Source: Nitzschia sp. pyKryTriq1
Taxonomy: Eukaryota > Bacillariophyta > Bacillariophyceae > Bacillariales > Bacillariaceae
Length of the DNA stretch: 64,000 nucleotides
Direction of reading: 5' to 3'
NCBI GenBank assembly: GCA_956465555.1
Contig: OY101125.1
Coordinates: forward strand, 808,501 to 872,500
Made by a program: the position numbers and the translations under genes. Within the stretch, counting starts at the first letter, position 1. Each line of letters starts with the position of its first letter. Below are positions 22,590 through 33,500 of the stretch, piece by piece. The notes under the pieces were generated by a model. That model worked only from the letters and a program-made list of their open reading frames with translations, made no database searches and was not told the origin of the DNA.

Positions 22590-22633
22590 ATAGATAGAAG
22601 AATAGAATAGAATAGAAGATAGATAGAATAGGT

Positions 22634-22645
22634 CTCCACGTGGAG
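22634..22645. promoter_or_regulatory. 12-bp palindrome with CACGTG (G-box) core
   Basis: CTCCACGTGGAG is a perfect palindrome with the E/G-box core bound by bHLH or bZIP factors. It lies about 410 nt upstream of the cyclophilin ATG. Function is inferred only. Confidence 0.4.
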
Positions 22646-23117
22646 GCACATCATGATGGGTCGTTTCACACCTTGTAGTATGTATTTGTGTACAAGTTTT
22701 TCTAATAGAGACCCCATGTTTCCACGAGTGTGAAAAACTTAGCTGTAGAAAATGAGAGAATTCTGGTGATCTTCTTCACTTCTTCTTTGCATGATTATCA
22801 GGCATGATTATCGGATAGCATGGCGAGAATTATTTGAAGCGAATTTTTGAAGTACACATCTTTCTATTTTTAGTTCCTGTTATGTTTACAAGTACTGTAC
22901 TATGTCCTAATGCCAGAGGTTGGCTTGGTAGTTGGTGATGGCTCTCCATTCATTGTGGAAGTTGGATGGAGCGAGTACAGGTATCTTTGGAACAGACCCA
23001 CCATGGGGGCTCTCTAACGGTCAGTAAAAACACGTGCTTCTTAAGGCACTCGTAGGCCACAGTAGAAAAGCTACGTTGAACTATTTTTTTCGAATTTTCA
23101 GTTTGACCAACGGGAAC

Positions 23118-23148
23118 GTACCGGTACGTGTACCGGTACAAGTACGGT
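23118..23148. repeat. GTAC-rich palindromic cluster
   Basis: Two ACCGGTAC units and several GTAC sites lie together about 400 nt upstream of the La-related gene. Confidence 0.6.
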
Positions 23149-23548
23149 CGGTCGGTTGGTTCGTGCTGTTGCTTTGTTTGGCTCCGACGACGTCAGCAAT
23201 CGTACGAATGTCATGTCATTGCAGACGGCGGATCCTCCGCGTGGAGAAGATCCAAGCAAGCAACAACGCAACGCAACAACAACATGGGTTGTTGAAGACC
23301 ATGTCGTTGTACGGCAGCGATGGCGGCTGCGCCAATTGCGCACGCACAGAGACCAGCACAAATCGGAACGTATTATTATTTTTATCATCTTGTTTTATTA
23401 TTATTATTTATCTTGTGGAGTAGTGTTTCACTTTGGAATATCGAGGCTTGACTCTCTCAAACCTTTGCTGTTACTCATTCCACGTTTCAATACTATCCTG
23501 TCTCTATCTCTTGCAGATACCATACGTGTATCGTGAAAAATTATAAGC

Positions 23549-25364
23549 ATGGCTGAATCATCGAACTTGAACGATCAGAAGCCCCCGGTAGTTTCTGGCA
23601 ACCTTGCCGGCAAGAGCAAGGCCGAACCTTCACCATCAAGTAAGCCCGGGTCTGAACCCTCTCTGGAGACCTCTCTGGAGACGAGGGTACCGCAGGATAC
23701 TCCCCTTGTCATTCCTGAAACCAGCATGGCCACCTTGGAGCGGCTAGCGCGGCAGGTCGAGTATTATTTCTCAACCGTCAACCTGGAGAGAGACACCTAT
23801 GTGGCCACGCTACGATCATTGAACGATGGTTACGTTCCTCTCACGATTATCGCCAACTTTGGAAAAGTGAAAGGGCTGGTGCCATATGATGCTCTAAACG
23901 CGGTTCGAAGGGCGGCCATGGACTGCAGTGAACTCTTGGAGGTGGTCCACATTGATACAAACACGGGGAAGCGACTAAACCAAGCAACGGTGTCGACGTC
24001 GCCTGATATTCAAACCGTGGAAGCGGTGGGGCCAAGAAGCGGGGAGCCCATCCCAATGAGTTGCATCGCGACTGCTTCCCCCATCTCCCCATCGGTGATC
24101 AAGCCAGTAGTGAATACAGCACACGTACAGAACACTCTGATTATCAGAGAGGTCCCGGAGGGGACGGAGGAGTCACACATTCGCGAACTCTTCACTTTCG
24201 AGAAATGCCCACAGATTCAAAGCCTTCATTTGGATGTAGCGAATTGCTGGTATGTTATTTAAATTTTGTTGGTTGTCACTGGGAGCTGTACAGTACTCCT
24301 TTGTTGAAGTTGGTGGAATATTGGATGCTCACACAGTACGTGTACTTCTTGTTGACGTGTTTTGACCTTGCAGGTTTGTAACATTGGACACCTCGTCGAA
24401 GGAAGACATGATCAATGTGATGTTTGAGCTGCGGACAAAGAAATTTTCTTCGGGGGAAACAGTGAAGGCGAGGTTGAAGTCTGCAGTCGTCATGAATCCA
24501 GACGTTTCTCCGGTCAATTACTACTATAGCAACGCTGATGCGACCCAACTGTTTGTACCACAGCTACAAGGTGGGCGCCAGCATGGTGGCAACAAGAAGA
24601 TGGAACAAGGGGGCAAGAAAAAGAAGAACAGCCCTAACGGTTCGGGTAAGGGCAAGAGTAACGGTGCCCAAAACAAGACTGCTAATAAGGGTGCCAAGAA
24701 CGATGGGACGGTACAACGCCGAAACAATGCCATCAACAGCAATGGAACGAGACAGAACAACAAGAAAAGTAGTACGCCGCGGCAGGATGGTAAAGCAAAT
24801 GGCGTGAAAGGACCAGCACAGAAGCCTCCCACGCTGGGCGAGGATCATTTTCCATCGTTGCCTTGTGATGATCTTGCCAATAAAAACAAGATTGAGGTCG
24901 AAAAGGTGCCCGATCACCGTTTGGATGATGATGATATGGATATGGCGCGTGGAGGTTCTGACTCTGCGTCCACCGCTACCACAACCTCATCATCATCATC
25001 CTCGAAGAATGCATCGACATCCCATCAACCCATTGGTTATGCCGCGGCTCTTCTGAAGGCAGCGCCTCCGATGAAAGTCCAAAGTTTTGAGGGAGCACCG
25101 AATTCGCAGTCCGCTAAAGATTCTTCCTCTGGGAAGAAGGGAGCAAAAGCTAGCAGTGACAAGAAAGGTTCGTCAAATCCAAAGGATAAGATGAGTCAGA
25201 AAAGCGACGCCCAGAACAATCCTATCAAGAAGGCCAGCGAAGTTCAAACTGCACCCCTTTCTGTCCAACCCCCATCATGGGGTGGGGGTCGATCCTTTGC
25301 CGATGTTCTCCGAATCAAAGAAGCTGCAGCAGCCGTGGCTGCAGCTCCGAAACAGTCGGCATAA
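23549..25364 (+). CDS. La-related RNA-binding protein (LARP4/6-like)
   Basis: La-related proteins bind mRNA or small RNA and often control poly(A) length and translation. Exons 23549-24249 and 24374-25364 give 563 residues; the 124-nt intron joins ..ANC-W-FVTLD. The La motif spans ~58-130 (RQVEYYFSTVNLERDTYV, YVPLTIIANFGKVKGL). An RRM-like domain follows at ~190-285 (NTLIIREVPEGTEE.. IQSLHLDVANCWFVTLD). The rest is a long basic, Asn/Lys/Ser-rich disordered tail. It includes LGEDHFPSLP and a C-terminal GGGRSFADVLR, short motifs of the kind used to bind partners. It is cytosolic as far as can be seen. The exact LARP class is uncertain. Confidence 0.88.
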
Positions 25365-25901
25365 ATCCCAAAAATCCGATCACTCTGAAGCTCGTTACCA
25401 CATACTCCTCGCATCTTAGGACCACGAACACGCATGCCACTCAACCGCCAGGCAAAACAAATGGAAATATGCTTCGTCCTATGCAACCAGACGAACCCAT
25501 CTGCTTGGCTGCCATCGCGTATTCAATGAATCACTATCTGAGGTGGGATTAGGTAGCAGCTTCATCATTCACACCAGAAACATCCATGCTATGCATCCAC
25601 CAAGCGAAGAGGACACAAAATATTGAGTGCATGATGATGCCACAGGAACGTGTACCGATTGGTCATTAATAATTATCCCCCCTACTAGTAGAGTACCCTC
25701 ACCTCAGTGTCATCATCAACTTTACTGTAGTCTACCGTAGACGAGCAAACCATATCAATTGCAGCTGCTACCGCCGTGCATGCGACCACCTACCGGTACT
25801 CCAGCTCTAGTAGTAGTAGATATGATGTACTCGTAGACAACTCTACTCCTATTCAAAAATATAAAGTTAGCGGTTTGCAATTATACTATGAATACGCCGC
25901 T
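25365..25901. other. Convergent 3' spacer
   Basis: This 537-nt spacer lies between the 3' ends of the La-related (+) and WD40 (-) genes. A TAGTCTAC octamer lies at 25728. Nothing else is supported. Confidence 0.5.
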
Positions 25902-27689
25902 TTACTCAAAGGAAAAGCCTTCGATATCATCTTCATCGTCATCTTCTGAAAAGAGAACCTCTTCCTCGTTTTCAAAAGAGTGGACAATAATAGTGTTGTC
26001 TGCACCATCGGATACTAGTTTTCGAGAGCTTGCGAAAATCGAACCTAACCACATTTTGTAGCCCGAGAGAGCGTATAGGCATTGAGGTCTTGAATCGTTC
26101 GGCTGAACGTCATCATACTGTGCTTCAAACTCAATGACGTCGTCGTCATCATCGTCCTCTTCTTCTTCCTGGTCTTCGCTTGCCGTGGTGTGGCTGTTCG
26201 CTGAGTAGTCCCAGACACGCATGGATCCATCCAGGGCGCCCGATACTAGCAAACCAGGGGCGGGGCAGGCCAGCGCCACCACTGGGCCCAAGTGGTTGGG
26301 TCTCATCTTGACGGGAAAGTTGGATTCATCACTACTCTTCTGGTCGAGGAAGGGACGGGATTCAGAGAGGAATCCTGTTCGGTCCACGTTCAGTTTTCGT
26401 TGAAAGAGACTTCCTCGAGATCCTCCGCAAATGACTGACCACATGGGCAGTTCACCTTCCTCGGCATTTGAATCATCCTTTAGTAGGATGGCTGATCGAA
26501 CAAATTCCTTTTTTACTTTCTTAACCAAGGGATTCCACCTGGCCAAGACCTCTCCATCTTCTAATGAAAAGATGACAAGGCCGTCCGTGACGGTGGAAGC
26601 AACACCACAACCGAGTTCGTCGTTGATAGAAAGATTGATAATGGGGGATCCAAGGTCAACTTGAATGGTTGACCGTTTCTCGATTAGCATGGTTGGGTAA
26701 TCGTCGGCATCCCGTTCCTCATAGTCGAAGCCTCGCAAAACTCCATCATAGCCACCCATCCAGAGGGTTCCCAAATTATCAAACTCAACAGAGGTGATAG
26801 CTACATTGGAAGACCCCTTTAGCGCCTGAAACTGTCCTAGCCGCTGCAAGGACAGTTTGGTTTCTTTGGAGGTTCCACCCCGACTACCCTTGTAAACGTC
26901 TTGTTCTTGGCCGACGATACGGCATAGATGAGCTCCTCCTTCTCGGCCCGAACTGACGACCCAATCGCCCTTCATAGCCAGAGCCATGACACCTCCTCCA
27001 TCGAACTGTCCATACAGATCCGAGAGAGTCTCTTGTATATGTGCTGGAGGAAGTTGCCATTCGTCGTCATAATCAGTTCGGCTAACGTGAACATTCATGA
27101 CACAATCCAGTTCTTCCCCCTCTTGAAGGTCTGCCAAATACAAGTGCCCACTGGCTGTTCCACAGACCACCAAGGGATATGTGTCCACGGCGATGCGTCG
27201 GATCCAATCATCCAGTGTCAAACGAACCGTACTGGAGCAACTGGCGTCTCTCCAATTCTCCAAGCAATATTGCTCCTCCAGACTGATTTCATCCTCATCG
27301 TCGTCCTCCATGTTGTTATTGTTGTACCCCTGAGAATTGTAGTAATCATCGATGTTCACAAAGGAAGAAGAGGAGGTTTTGAAATCTGATTGCCTGGCAC
27401 GAAGAGCCGCATACAAGTCCGTGCTGCTGCTGCTGCTGCTGCTACTACTGCTGCTGCTGGACGCAGCAGAAGAACCCTTTTCGTTGTCGTCATTACTATT
27501 TGAGGGGAAGGAAAAGTCCTCAAAGTCGTCGAACAAAATGTACCGTTTCGAGACAAATGTTCTTCGGCTGATGTGACCTAATGATGTTTTTGAACTTTGA
27601 GTATTCGTAATGAAGCCACTGCATTCTTGCCACGTTCCCACCGATGATGATACTACTAGCAGTAGCGATATTAACGGATCGAATCTCAT
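25902..27689 (-). CDS. WD40-repeat protein with signal peptide and poly-Ser tract
   Basis: This single-exon gene encodes a 595-residue beta-propeller protein. Residues 1-25 are a hydrophobic leader (LISLLLVVSSSVG) followed by CSGF, which could be a plastid or secretory presequence. A poly-serine tract (~79-90) is encoded by AGC/AGT-type triplet repeats at about 27421-27463. From ~160 the protein shows WD40-like strands, including VVCGTASGHLYLADL, LWMGGYDGVLRGFDY, LLVSGALDGSMRVWDYS and KLVSDGADNTIIVHSFE. The last repeats are classical, the middle ones divergent. Acidic stretches follow repeat 6 and end the protein (EDDDEDDIEGFSFE). It probably scaffolds a complex; which one cannot be told. Confidence 0.85.
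   Translation of the reverse strand: MRFDPLISLLLVVSSSVGTWQECSGFITNTQSSKTSLGHISRRTFVSKRYILFDDFEDFSFPSNSNDDNEKGSSAASSSSSSSSSSSSSTDLYAALRARQSDFKTSSSSFVNIDDYYNSQGYNNNNMEDDDEDEISLEEQYCLENWRDASCSSTVRLTLDDWIRRIAVDTYPLVVCGTASGHLYLADLQEGEELDCVMNVHVSRTDYDDEWQLPPAHIQETLSDLYGQFDGGGVMALAMKGDWVVSSGREGGAHLCRIVGQEQDVYKGSRGGTSKETKLSLQRLGQFQALKGSSNVAITSVEFDNLGTLWMGGYDGVLRGFDYEERDADDYPTMLIEKRSTIQVDLGSPIINLSINDELGCGVASTVTDGLVIFSLEDGEVLARWNPLVKKVKKEFVRSAILLKDDSNAEEGELPMWSVICGGSRGSLFQRKLNVDRTGFLSESRPFLDQKSSDESNFPVKMRPNHLGPVVALACPAPGLLVSGALDGSMRVWDYSANSHTTASEDQEEEEDDDDDDVIEFEAQYDDVQPNDSRPQCLYALSGYKMWLGSIFASSRKLVSDGADNTIIVHSFENEEEVLFSEDDDEDDIEGFSFE
27421..27463. repeat. CTG/CTA-type trinucleotide repeat (poly-Ser coding)
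   Basis: A run of CTG triplets interrupted by CTA encodes poly-serine on the minus strand inside the WD40 gene. It should be length-polymorphic. Confidence 0.7.
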
Positions 27690-28569
27690 GATGATTCGAA
27701 TATTACTGGATGTTTGAAGAGAATGTGCGTTCGAATCTGATCAAATAAGAACGAGCTAAATGATGATGTAGATGTAGATGTAGATAGGCAGAATACCCTT
27801 GTGAAGAAGAGAGAAGTCTATCTGATAAAAGACACCCCTTCGTGCAGCTTGCCCTTTGTTCCTTGCTGATGTCGTCGATGATAATAGCCGAAAGTTGTAC
27901 TACTTGTACTTCAAGCAAGCAAGCTGGAACCCGAAACGATGATGACGATGGAGCCGGCGGCGTGAAAATCTCCAATGGGAACGGTTCTCGATCATCTCAT
28001 CGTGCTCGTCGCGTCGTGCGTGATCTCGGTCGGTGGGAGTTGCCTTCGTGCGTGCGCAACTGCAACATGTCGAGAGGGATCTGTTGGTTCCCGAGAACCC
28101 TTTCAAAACGCACGAACGTAGACTTCAGTACTTTTTCTACGGCGATCATCGCGGTGACGTGGTCAGCGTCATGCGATTGCCATTCAGCCCCAATCGTCTG
28201 TCTGCTTGATCGTATCAATGGATGTGTAAAGACCGACCAATCTGAAATGGGAGTGTCTGTGTAAATCTATGATTGCGCGCAAAAGAAAAGGCGCGCACAC
28301 CACCCTGGATACAGCTGCGCCCGCGAGAAAAACCGCGGTAACAATACCACCGGTACGTGTACCTGGTACAGTACTGTACCAGGCTACATACTGTATGCGG
28401 TACTGCAGTCCTTTTTCGTCCCGCCTCTGTCATTGCCGCCTGTGTACTAATCATTCTCTACTACTCTCTACTCCATCACCCTTGTGACTTTGATTGACGA
28501 CGACGACGACGACGACTCCTCGTCAACTTTCAATCGATTCCTGCATTAATTGTATTATATATTCCAACC
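27690..28569. other. Divergent intergenic region
   Basis: This 880-nt spacer lies between the 5' ends of the WD40 (-) and RFC5 (+) genes. It contains a GTAC cluster (28349-28408) and a (GAC)n tract at about 28497-28516. No supported gene. Confidence 0.5.
28349..28408. repeat. GTAC-rich palindromic cluster
   Basis: This cluster is rich in ACCGGTAC and TGGTACAGTACTGTACCA, the latter a long near-perfect palindrome. It lies about 160-220 nt upstream of the RFC5 ATG. Confidence 0.65.
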
Positions 28570-29907
28570 ATGACGGGAACTTCTGTGGTTACACCGATGG
28601 AGATTGACGATCCCAGCAAGACCAACAAAAAGGAAGCGACTCAACTTCCATGGGTGGAAAAATACCGACCGCAACGGTGAGTCGTCGAAAGAAAAGAAGG
28701 GGGGGGGGGTCTTCATTCATTCATTCCTCCATGATGATCATCAATCCTGCAAGCTGGACCTCACCTTTGCCTTTTTTCATTTTATGTATTTGATCGATCG
28801 ATAGATTGGAAGATCTTGTCGCTCACGAAGACATTGTGAAAATCATCACAAATTTGATTGACAATGACAACCTTGTACGTACAGTATTATAGTTCTTGCA
28901 GTGGCGTTCTGCTGCTACATACTGAATATGCCTGCGTTCTTACAACCAACTTTTTTTTATTGATGGATGTTTGATGAAACGATTGATAGCCCCACTTGCT
29001 ACTGTATGGTCCTCCAGGTACAGGAAAGACGTCGACGATAGTTGCCGCCGCCAAGCGCATGTACGGCAAGGCCTACGGCAGCATGACCTTGGAGTTGAAC
29101 GCGTCCGATACTCGTGGTATCGATGTGGTCCGACACGAAATTAAAGAATTTGCTGGCACCCAGCAACTCTTTAACCGAGGCATCAAACTCATCATTTTGG
29201 ACGAGGCGGATGCCATGACTGCCGATGCCCAAGCGGCCTTGCGTAGAGTCATTGAAAAGTATACCAAAAATGCTCGCTTTTGTTTGATTTGCAATTACGT
29301 CAGTAAGATTATTCCGGCTCTCCAATCTCGTTGCACAAGGTTTCGATTTGCACCGTTGGCGCCCAGTCAAATCGAAGGTCGTCTGGAAGAAGTGGCGCGA
29401 TCGGAAGGTGTGACCATGACAGAGGATGGCAAGCAAGCCATTTTGAGATTGAGCGGGGGTGATATGCGTCGGGTATTGAATTTGTTGCAATCGACAGCCA
29501 TGAGTCACAATAACAGCAACAGCGACAATAGCAGCGATAGCAACAAGATGAGCTCCTCCTCCTCCTCGGACGAAGAATTGAATGAGACAGATGTCTATTT
29601 GACTTCAGGTGCTCCGCTGCCCCAAGATGTTGATCTTATATTGGATTGGTTGTTGAATCAATCTTTTGGAGTGGCCTATGAACACATCGTCAAGCTTTGT
29701 ACTACCAAGGGATATGCCTTGACAGATGTCTTGCAGGATTTGGCACCCAGAGTGGTAGCACTTCCGTTAGACAGTGTTCCTCTGGCACAATTGTTGGATG
29801 GCATGTCCAATGTGGAGAATCGATTAGCGACAGGGACGGATGAAAAAATTCAAACGGCATCATTGGTGGGAGTATTTGTTCAGACTCGGCTAAGTTGCAA
29901 AGTCTGA
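28570..29907 (+). CDS. RFC5: Replication factor C small subunit 5 (yeast Rfc3-type)
   Basis: RFC5 is one of the four small AAA+ subunits of the clamp loader that opens PCNA at primer-template junctions. Exons 28570-28676, 28805-28874 and 28990-29907 give 364 residues. Visible motifs are LPWVEKYRP, Walker A GPPGTGKTS (from residue 66), Walker B LIILDEADAM, and the RFC box LQSRCTRFRF with the SRC arginine finger. The segment ALRRVIEKYTKNARFCLICN distinguishes the RFC5 branch from RFC2, RFC3 and RFC4. A low-complexity Asn/Ser/Asp insert lies near residues ~233-260, just after ILRLSGGDMRRVLNLLQST; it is not typical of the family. The normal C-terminal collar helices follow. A G-run in intron 1 could cause sequencing errors. 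Confidence 0.95.
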
Positions 29908-30553
29908 GGAGGGTGACGACGAGGAAACAAGTGAGCATCGTAACAAGGTCAAAATGGGACAGTCGGTACGGCCGCGTGGAGTCTCCTCGCTGGTAGTAGT
30001 TTAGCTGGCATATAACCCTTTTCGGGAGTAGACTATGAGTGATGTTGCTGGACTGGATAGGAGCACGAGGACTGTAGACTCCTCCTCTCTAGCTACTCTA
30101 GTCTTGAGTTTACGATGTACCTTTACACTTTTGGTCGCCACTTCAGGGGAAGTATTCCATTCGTACGGTAGCGTCGTGCAGTGCCAGTCCTGATACTCGT
30201 ACTGCTACAATGAGTAGCAGTCTCAAGTCGATCGAACGGTTCAAAAGAAAATGAATTCATCCGAGCGATATACGACGTCTTGCATCAACCGGGTTGGCAC
30301 ACATCCACGTGGAAATTGTGAGAACTCCGCCCCTGCGTGTTTTTGGATGATGTGATAGATGCTGATCGTGATGATGATGAGTGATACGAGTATCAACAGC
30401 ACAACAAGCAAGAAGGCGATGAAGCCGTGAAGTCAATCGCATCAGAAGATAATCCTGTCCTTCTAATCAGGCCGAAGGTGATGCTTACGAGATAGCTTTC
30501 CTCCTGTCGCAGATATCCTTTCCTTAGTTTACGTAATAATTATCGCTAAAAAT
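29908..30553. other. Intergenic region
   Basis: This 646-nt spacer lies between two + strand genes and has no supported gene or strong repeat. Confidence 0.5.
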
Positions 30554-33500
30554 ATGGAATCATCACCCACGACGATGACAATACAAGTACAGTGTGCCCA
30601 CTCGGCTTGTGGCAGGAGACGACAGCGACGCTGTTCATTGGCGATGACGTCAATCATTTTCGTTGCCTCTCTCGTAGCAACAGTGTCGGCAGAGTCTGGT
30701 GTCGTTCATCGAGGCTCTACGATCCCTCCCCCACCACCGCCACCGAGGTTTTCAAGCCGCACTTCCAAGGTAGAGGTTCCGCCGCCGCCGCCCAAGGCTC
30801 CGCAGAAAGATGATGAGACACCCACGAGGAGGAAGGAGTTATCATCCGAGCAACTTCCACCGCCGCCCCCTCCGCGAAAGATGCCGGCAACGACGGGTGA
30901 AGAATACTGGATAGCGTCGGGTACCCGACAGGCTGCCTCGAAAATTGTTCCTCCTCCACCAACTCGCAGCTCAAAGCCGTTCCCAGTGATTCTGCAAAAT
31001 AATATGCTATCTCGTGGGGAAGACAGAGGTTTTCATGAGGTTCGAATAGCAGAGGAAGACGATGTTATGTCTGAAAAAGAGGCATCTCAAACCAAGCAAC
31101 CCCCGACTACTGATATGCTGTCCGACGAGAAACACGTGGTGAAAGTGGAGCCGAAGGAAGAGACGAACCCCTCCTCACTTCAAGATCAAACAGACATTGA
31201 AACTACCCCGACTTCAACGACAGAAGACATTGTCGATTACTCCTTTAGAAGTCCTTCCGAAGCATCGGATGATCGATTGTTGTCTCGACCACCACCGCGG
31301 GGTGTTGTTCCAAGTGATCAATTGTCGCTACAAAAAGACTCACCACAAGGAGGACAACAGGGCGATGCCACATCGACGCAAGCTTCTTCGCAAGCTAGAT
31401 TCATTGTGTCGACTGCTGATATGATTGACAGGTCAGGACCGGCGAGGAGCCAGGATAGAATGGAGCCACCACAGAAGCACTTCCAACCACAGGCGTACGG
31501 TTCACCAAAATACCAAGATTCATCCCAGCAGCCACCGCCAAGAAATGCCTATCAAAGCCCGCCACGTAATCAGTACCGTCCTCCGCAGCCCCAATATCGG
31601 CCCCAAGAAGCTCGACCTGTAGAGTCTTCTGCCATTTCTTCTACATGGAAATCCTTGTGGGGAAAGGTTGAAAGGGGGCTGGATGGTTTGGCCCAAATTG
31701 AAGATTCTGTAACAGTTCGTGCGCAGCAGATCTTCTCCTCTGTTGCTTCATCGTCACCCAACCGCCCTGCCTCTTCTGCAGACGATACGATTAGACGGGT
31801 AGCGAGGGAACGCTCTGCAAAGGTATCAACGCCCACAAAAACTCCACTAACTCCGTACGGCAACAAGTACGAAATTGCCAAGAAACAGAAATTGGATTCC
31901 TCGAAATCGGAGCAAATGAAAGATAATTCTGGTTTGAAAAGTCCTCTCACTTGGAACGAGATGTCAACCGGGAAAATGATTCGTGCCAACGGTGGGGCTT
32001 CTTCTCCAGATGGACAGCACCCCCTCCCACCATCAAACCCTTCATTTGTGTCAACGCAAACACAAACCAATCCGGTCCCGCTTACTGGACCGGGCGGCGC
32101 CCCAAACCAACAGGTCATAGGCCAAAACACGCAATCGATCACACAGGGCAGCCAGTATATTGCAAATCCGTACCTCCAATCAAACAAGACACCACCGAAG
32201 GAACCGTCCCCGGTGGCGGATGCCCACTCAAGGTCGTCCCGTATCCCGTGGGATTCGTCCGCCTCTTCCTCTTCTTCGGGTCCATCTTCGAACCAGCCTC
32301 CCCGGAGACCTTCTGCTAGTTTCAAGCCGGACTATGAAACGGACAAAGCTTCATTCATGTCCAAAATATTGAAAATCATCCCCCCAATTCCAAAATTCTC
32401 TTCTCCGTTGAAGCTTTTCCGAAAGTCGTCATACCAATACGCTGGCATGGATGCTTGGAATGTGGACGAAGATGAAGAGGCAAAGGGTGGTGGCCTTTTT
32501 GGATTATTTCGTCGAAAGCAGGGCGGCCAGTTGCCACTAGCTACCACGCGACCTGCTGTCAAGAGTGGAGATTCCTTGGCTCCGCCTCTAAAGAGTATGA
32601 TGGATCGTCGTGGCAGCGGCAAAGCGACGTCTCTTCTATCGGCATCAGACAAGACTAGCTGCCGCATCATTGGAAGATACCAAGCATTCTTCGACGGACT
32701 ATGCGTCCTCTTCGTGCTCATTGGTATCCAGCAAGCTGATGGTCTCGGAAATATATCCCTTCCCATTTCACTTGATGAATTTGTCTTCACAACATTACCG
32801 AAGTTCGGATCGATCCTGCGGGACGCTTCTTATACGTGGGCACCCATATTTGCTGGCTACGCATATCTGGCGCTTTACATGAAGCGGGCTATTTTGGGTT
32901 CACGAGTTCGCAGTCTGGCAAATAATATTGGATCGGCGGTAGAGGAAGAATCCCAATACGCCCAACTCTATCTTCGCCTAGCTGCTGCAATTCGAATGGA
33001 CCCTTCCCTCCCCGCCAACTTGAGACTGGCAGCCGCGTCACAAGTCAGAAGTGTGGTTTCAACTGCAAGATTGAATGCATTCGTCACGATGGTGCTGGGA
33101 TCCCTCATTGTTATGACAGTGACAGTGATTGGCCCTGTCTTAACAGCACTAGGAAATGGTGCCTCTCAGCTCGTAATGTTGGATGAATGGCGATCATGGC
33201 CTATTGCGTGGAAGCCCCTGGGCTCGAGCATTCAACATATACTCAAGTCGCTGGGTGTCACACTCGAAAGTCTCATGGCACGTGGCGCAAACACCTTTCT
33301 TGAGAATCCTATACAATTCGCCTTTCACCTTTCAATATTTGTGTCGGTGCTACTAATCACGTTGATTCCTGGTATAGAAAGAAGGAAGAAGGTCGGCGTC
33401 GACAAGGACGATGACGAGGAAATTTCCATTTCATCGGGCGAAAGTGCACAGCAGTTTGCCAAGCTCGGTGCTTCGAGTGCAACGCGTTTGACCATGCTTT

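Larger units (their letters stand above)
22222..23548. other. Large divergent intergenic region
   Basis: This 1.33-kb spacer lies between the 5' ends of the cyclophilin (-) and La-related (+) genes. It contains an ATAG-type microsatellite around 22563-22630, a perfect hairpin at 22571-22589, a CACGTG palindrome at 22634-22645 and a GTAC cluster at 23118-23148. ORFs here lack recognisable domains. Confidence 0.55.

Noticed and set aside
22224-22610. 128-codon plus-strand ORF upstream of the cyclophilin
   Set aside because: It spans microsatellite DNA and no domain is seen.
31570-32325. 251-codon minus-strand frame inside the ABC-like gene
   Set aside because: It is antisense to the Pro/Ser-rich extension; low-complexity coding often leaves the opposite strand open.
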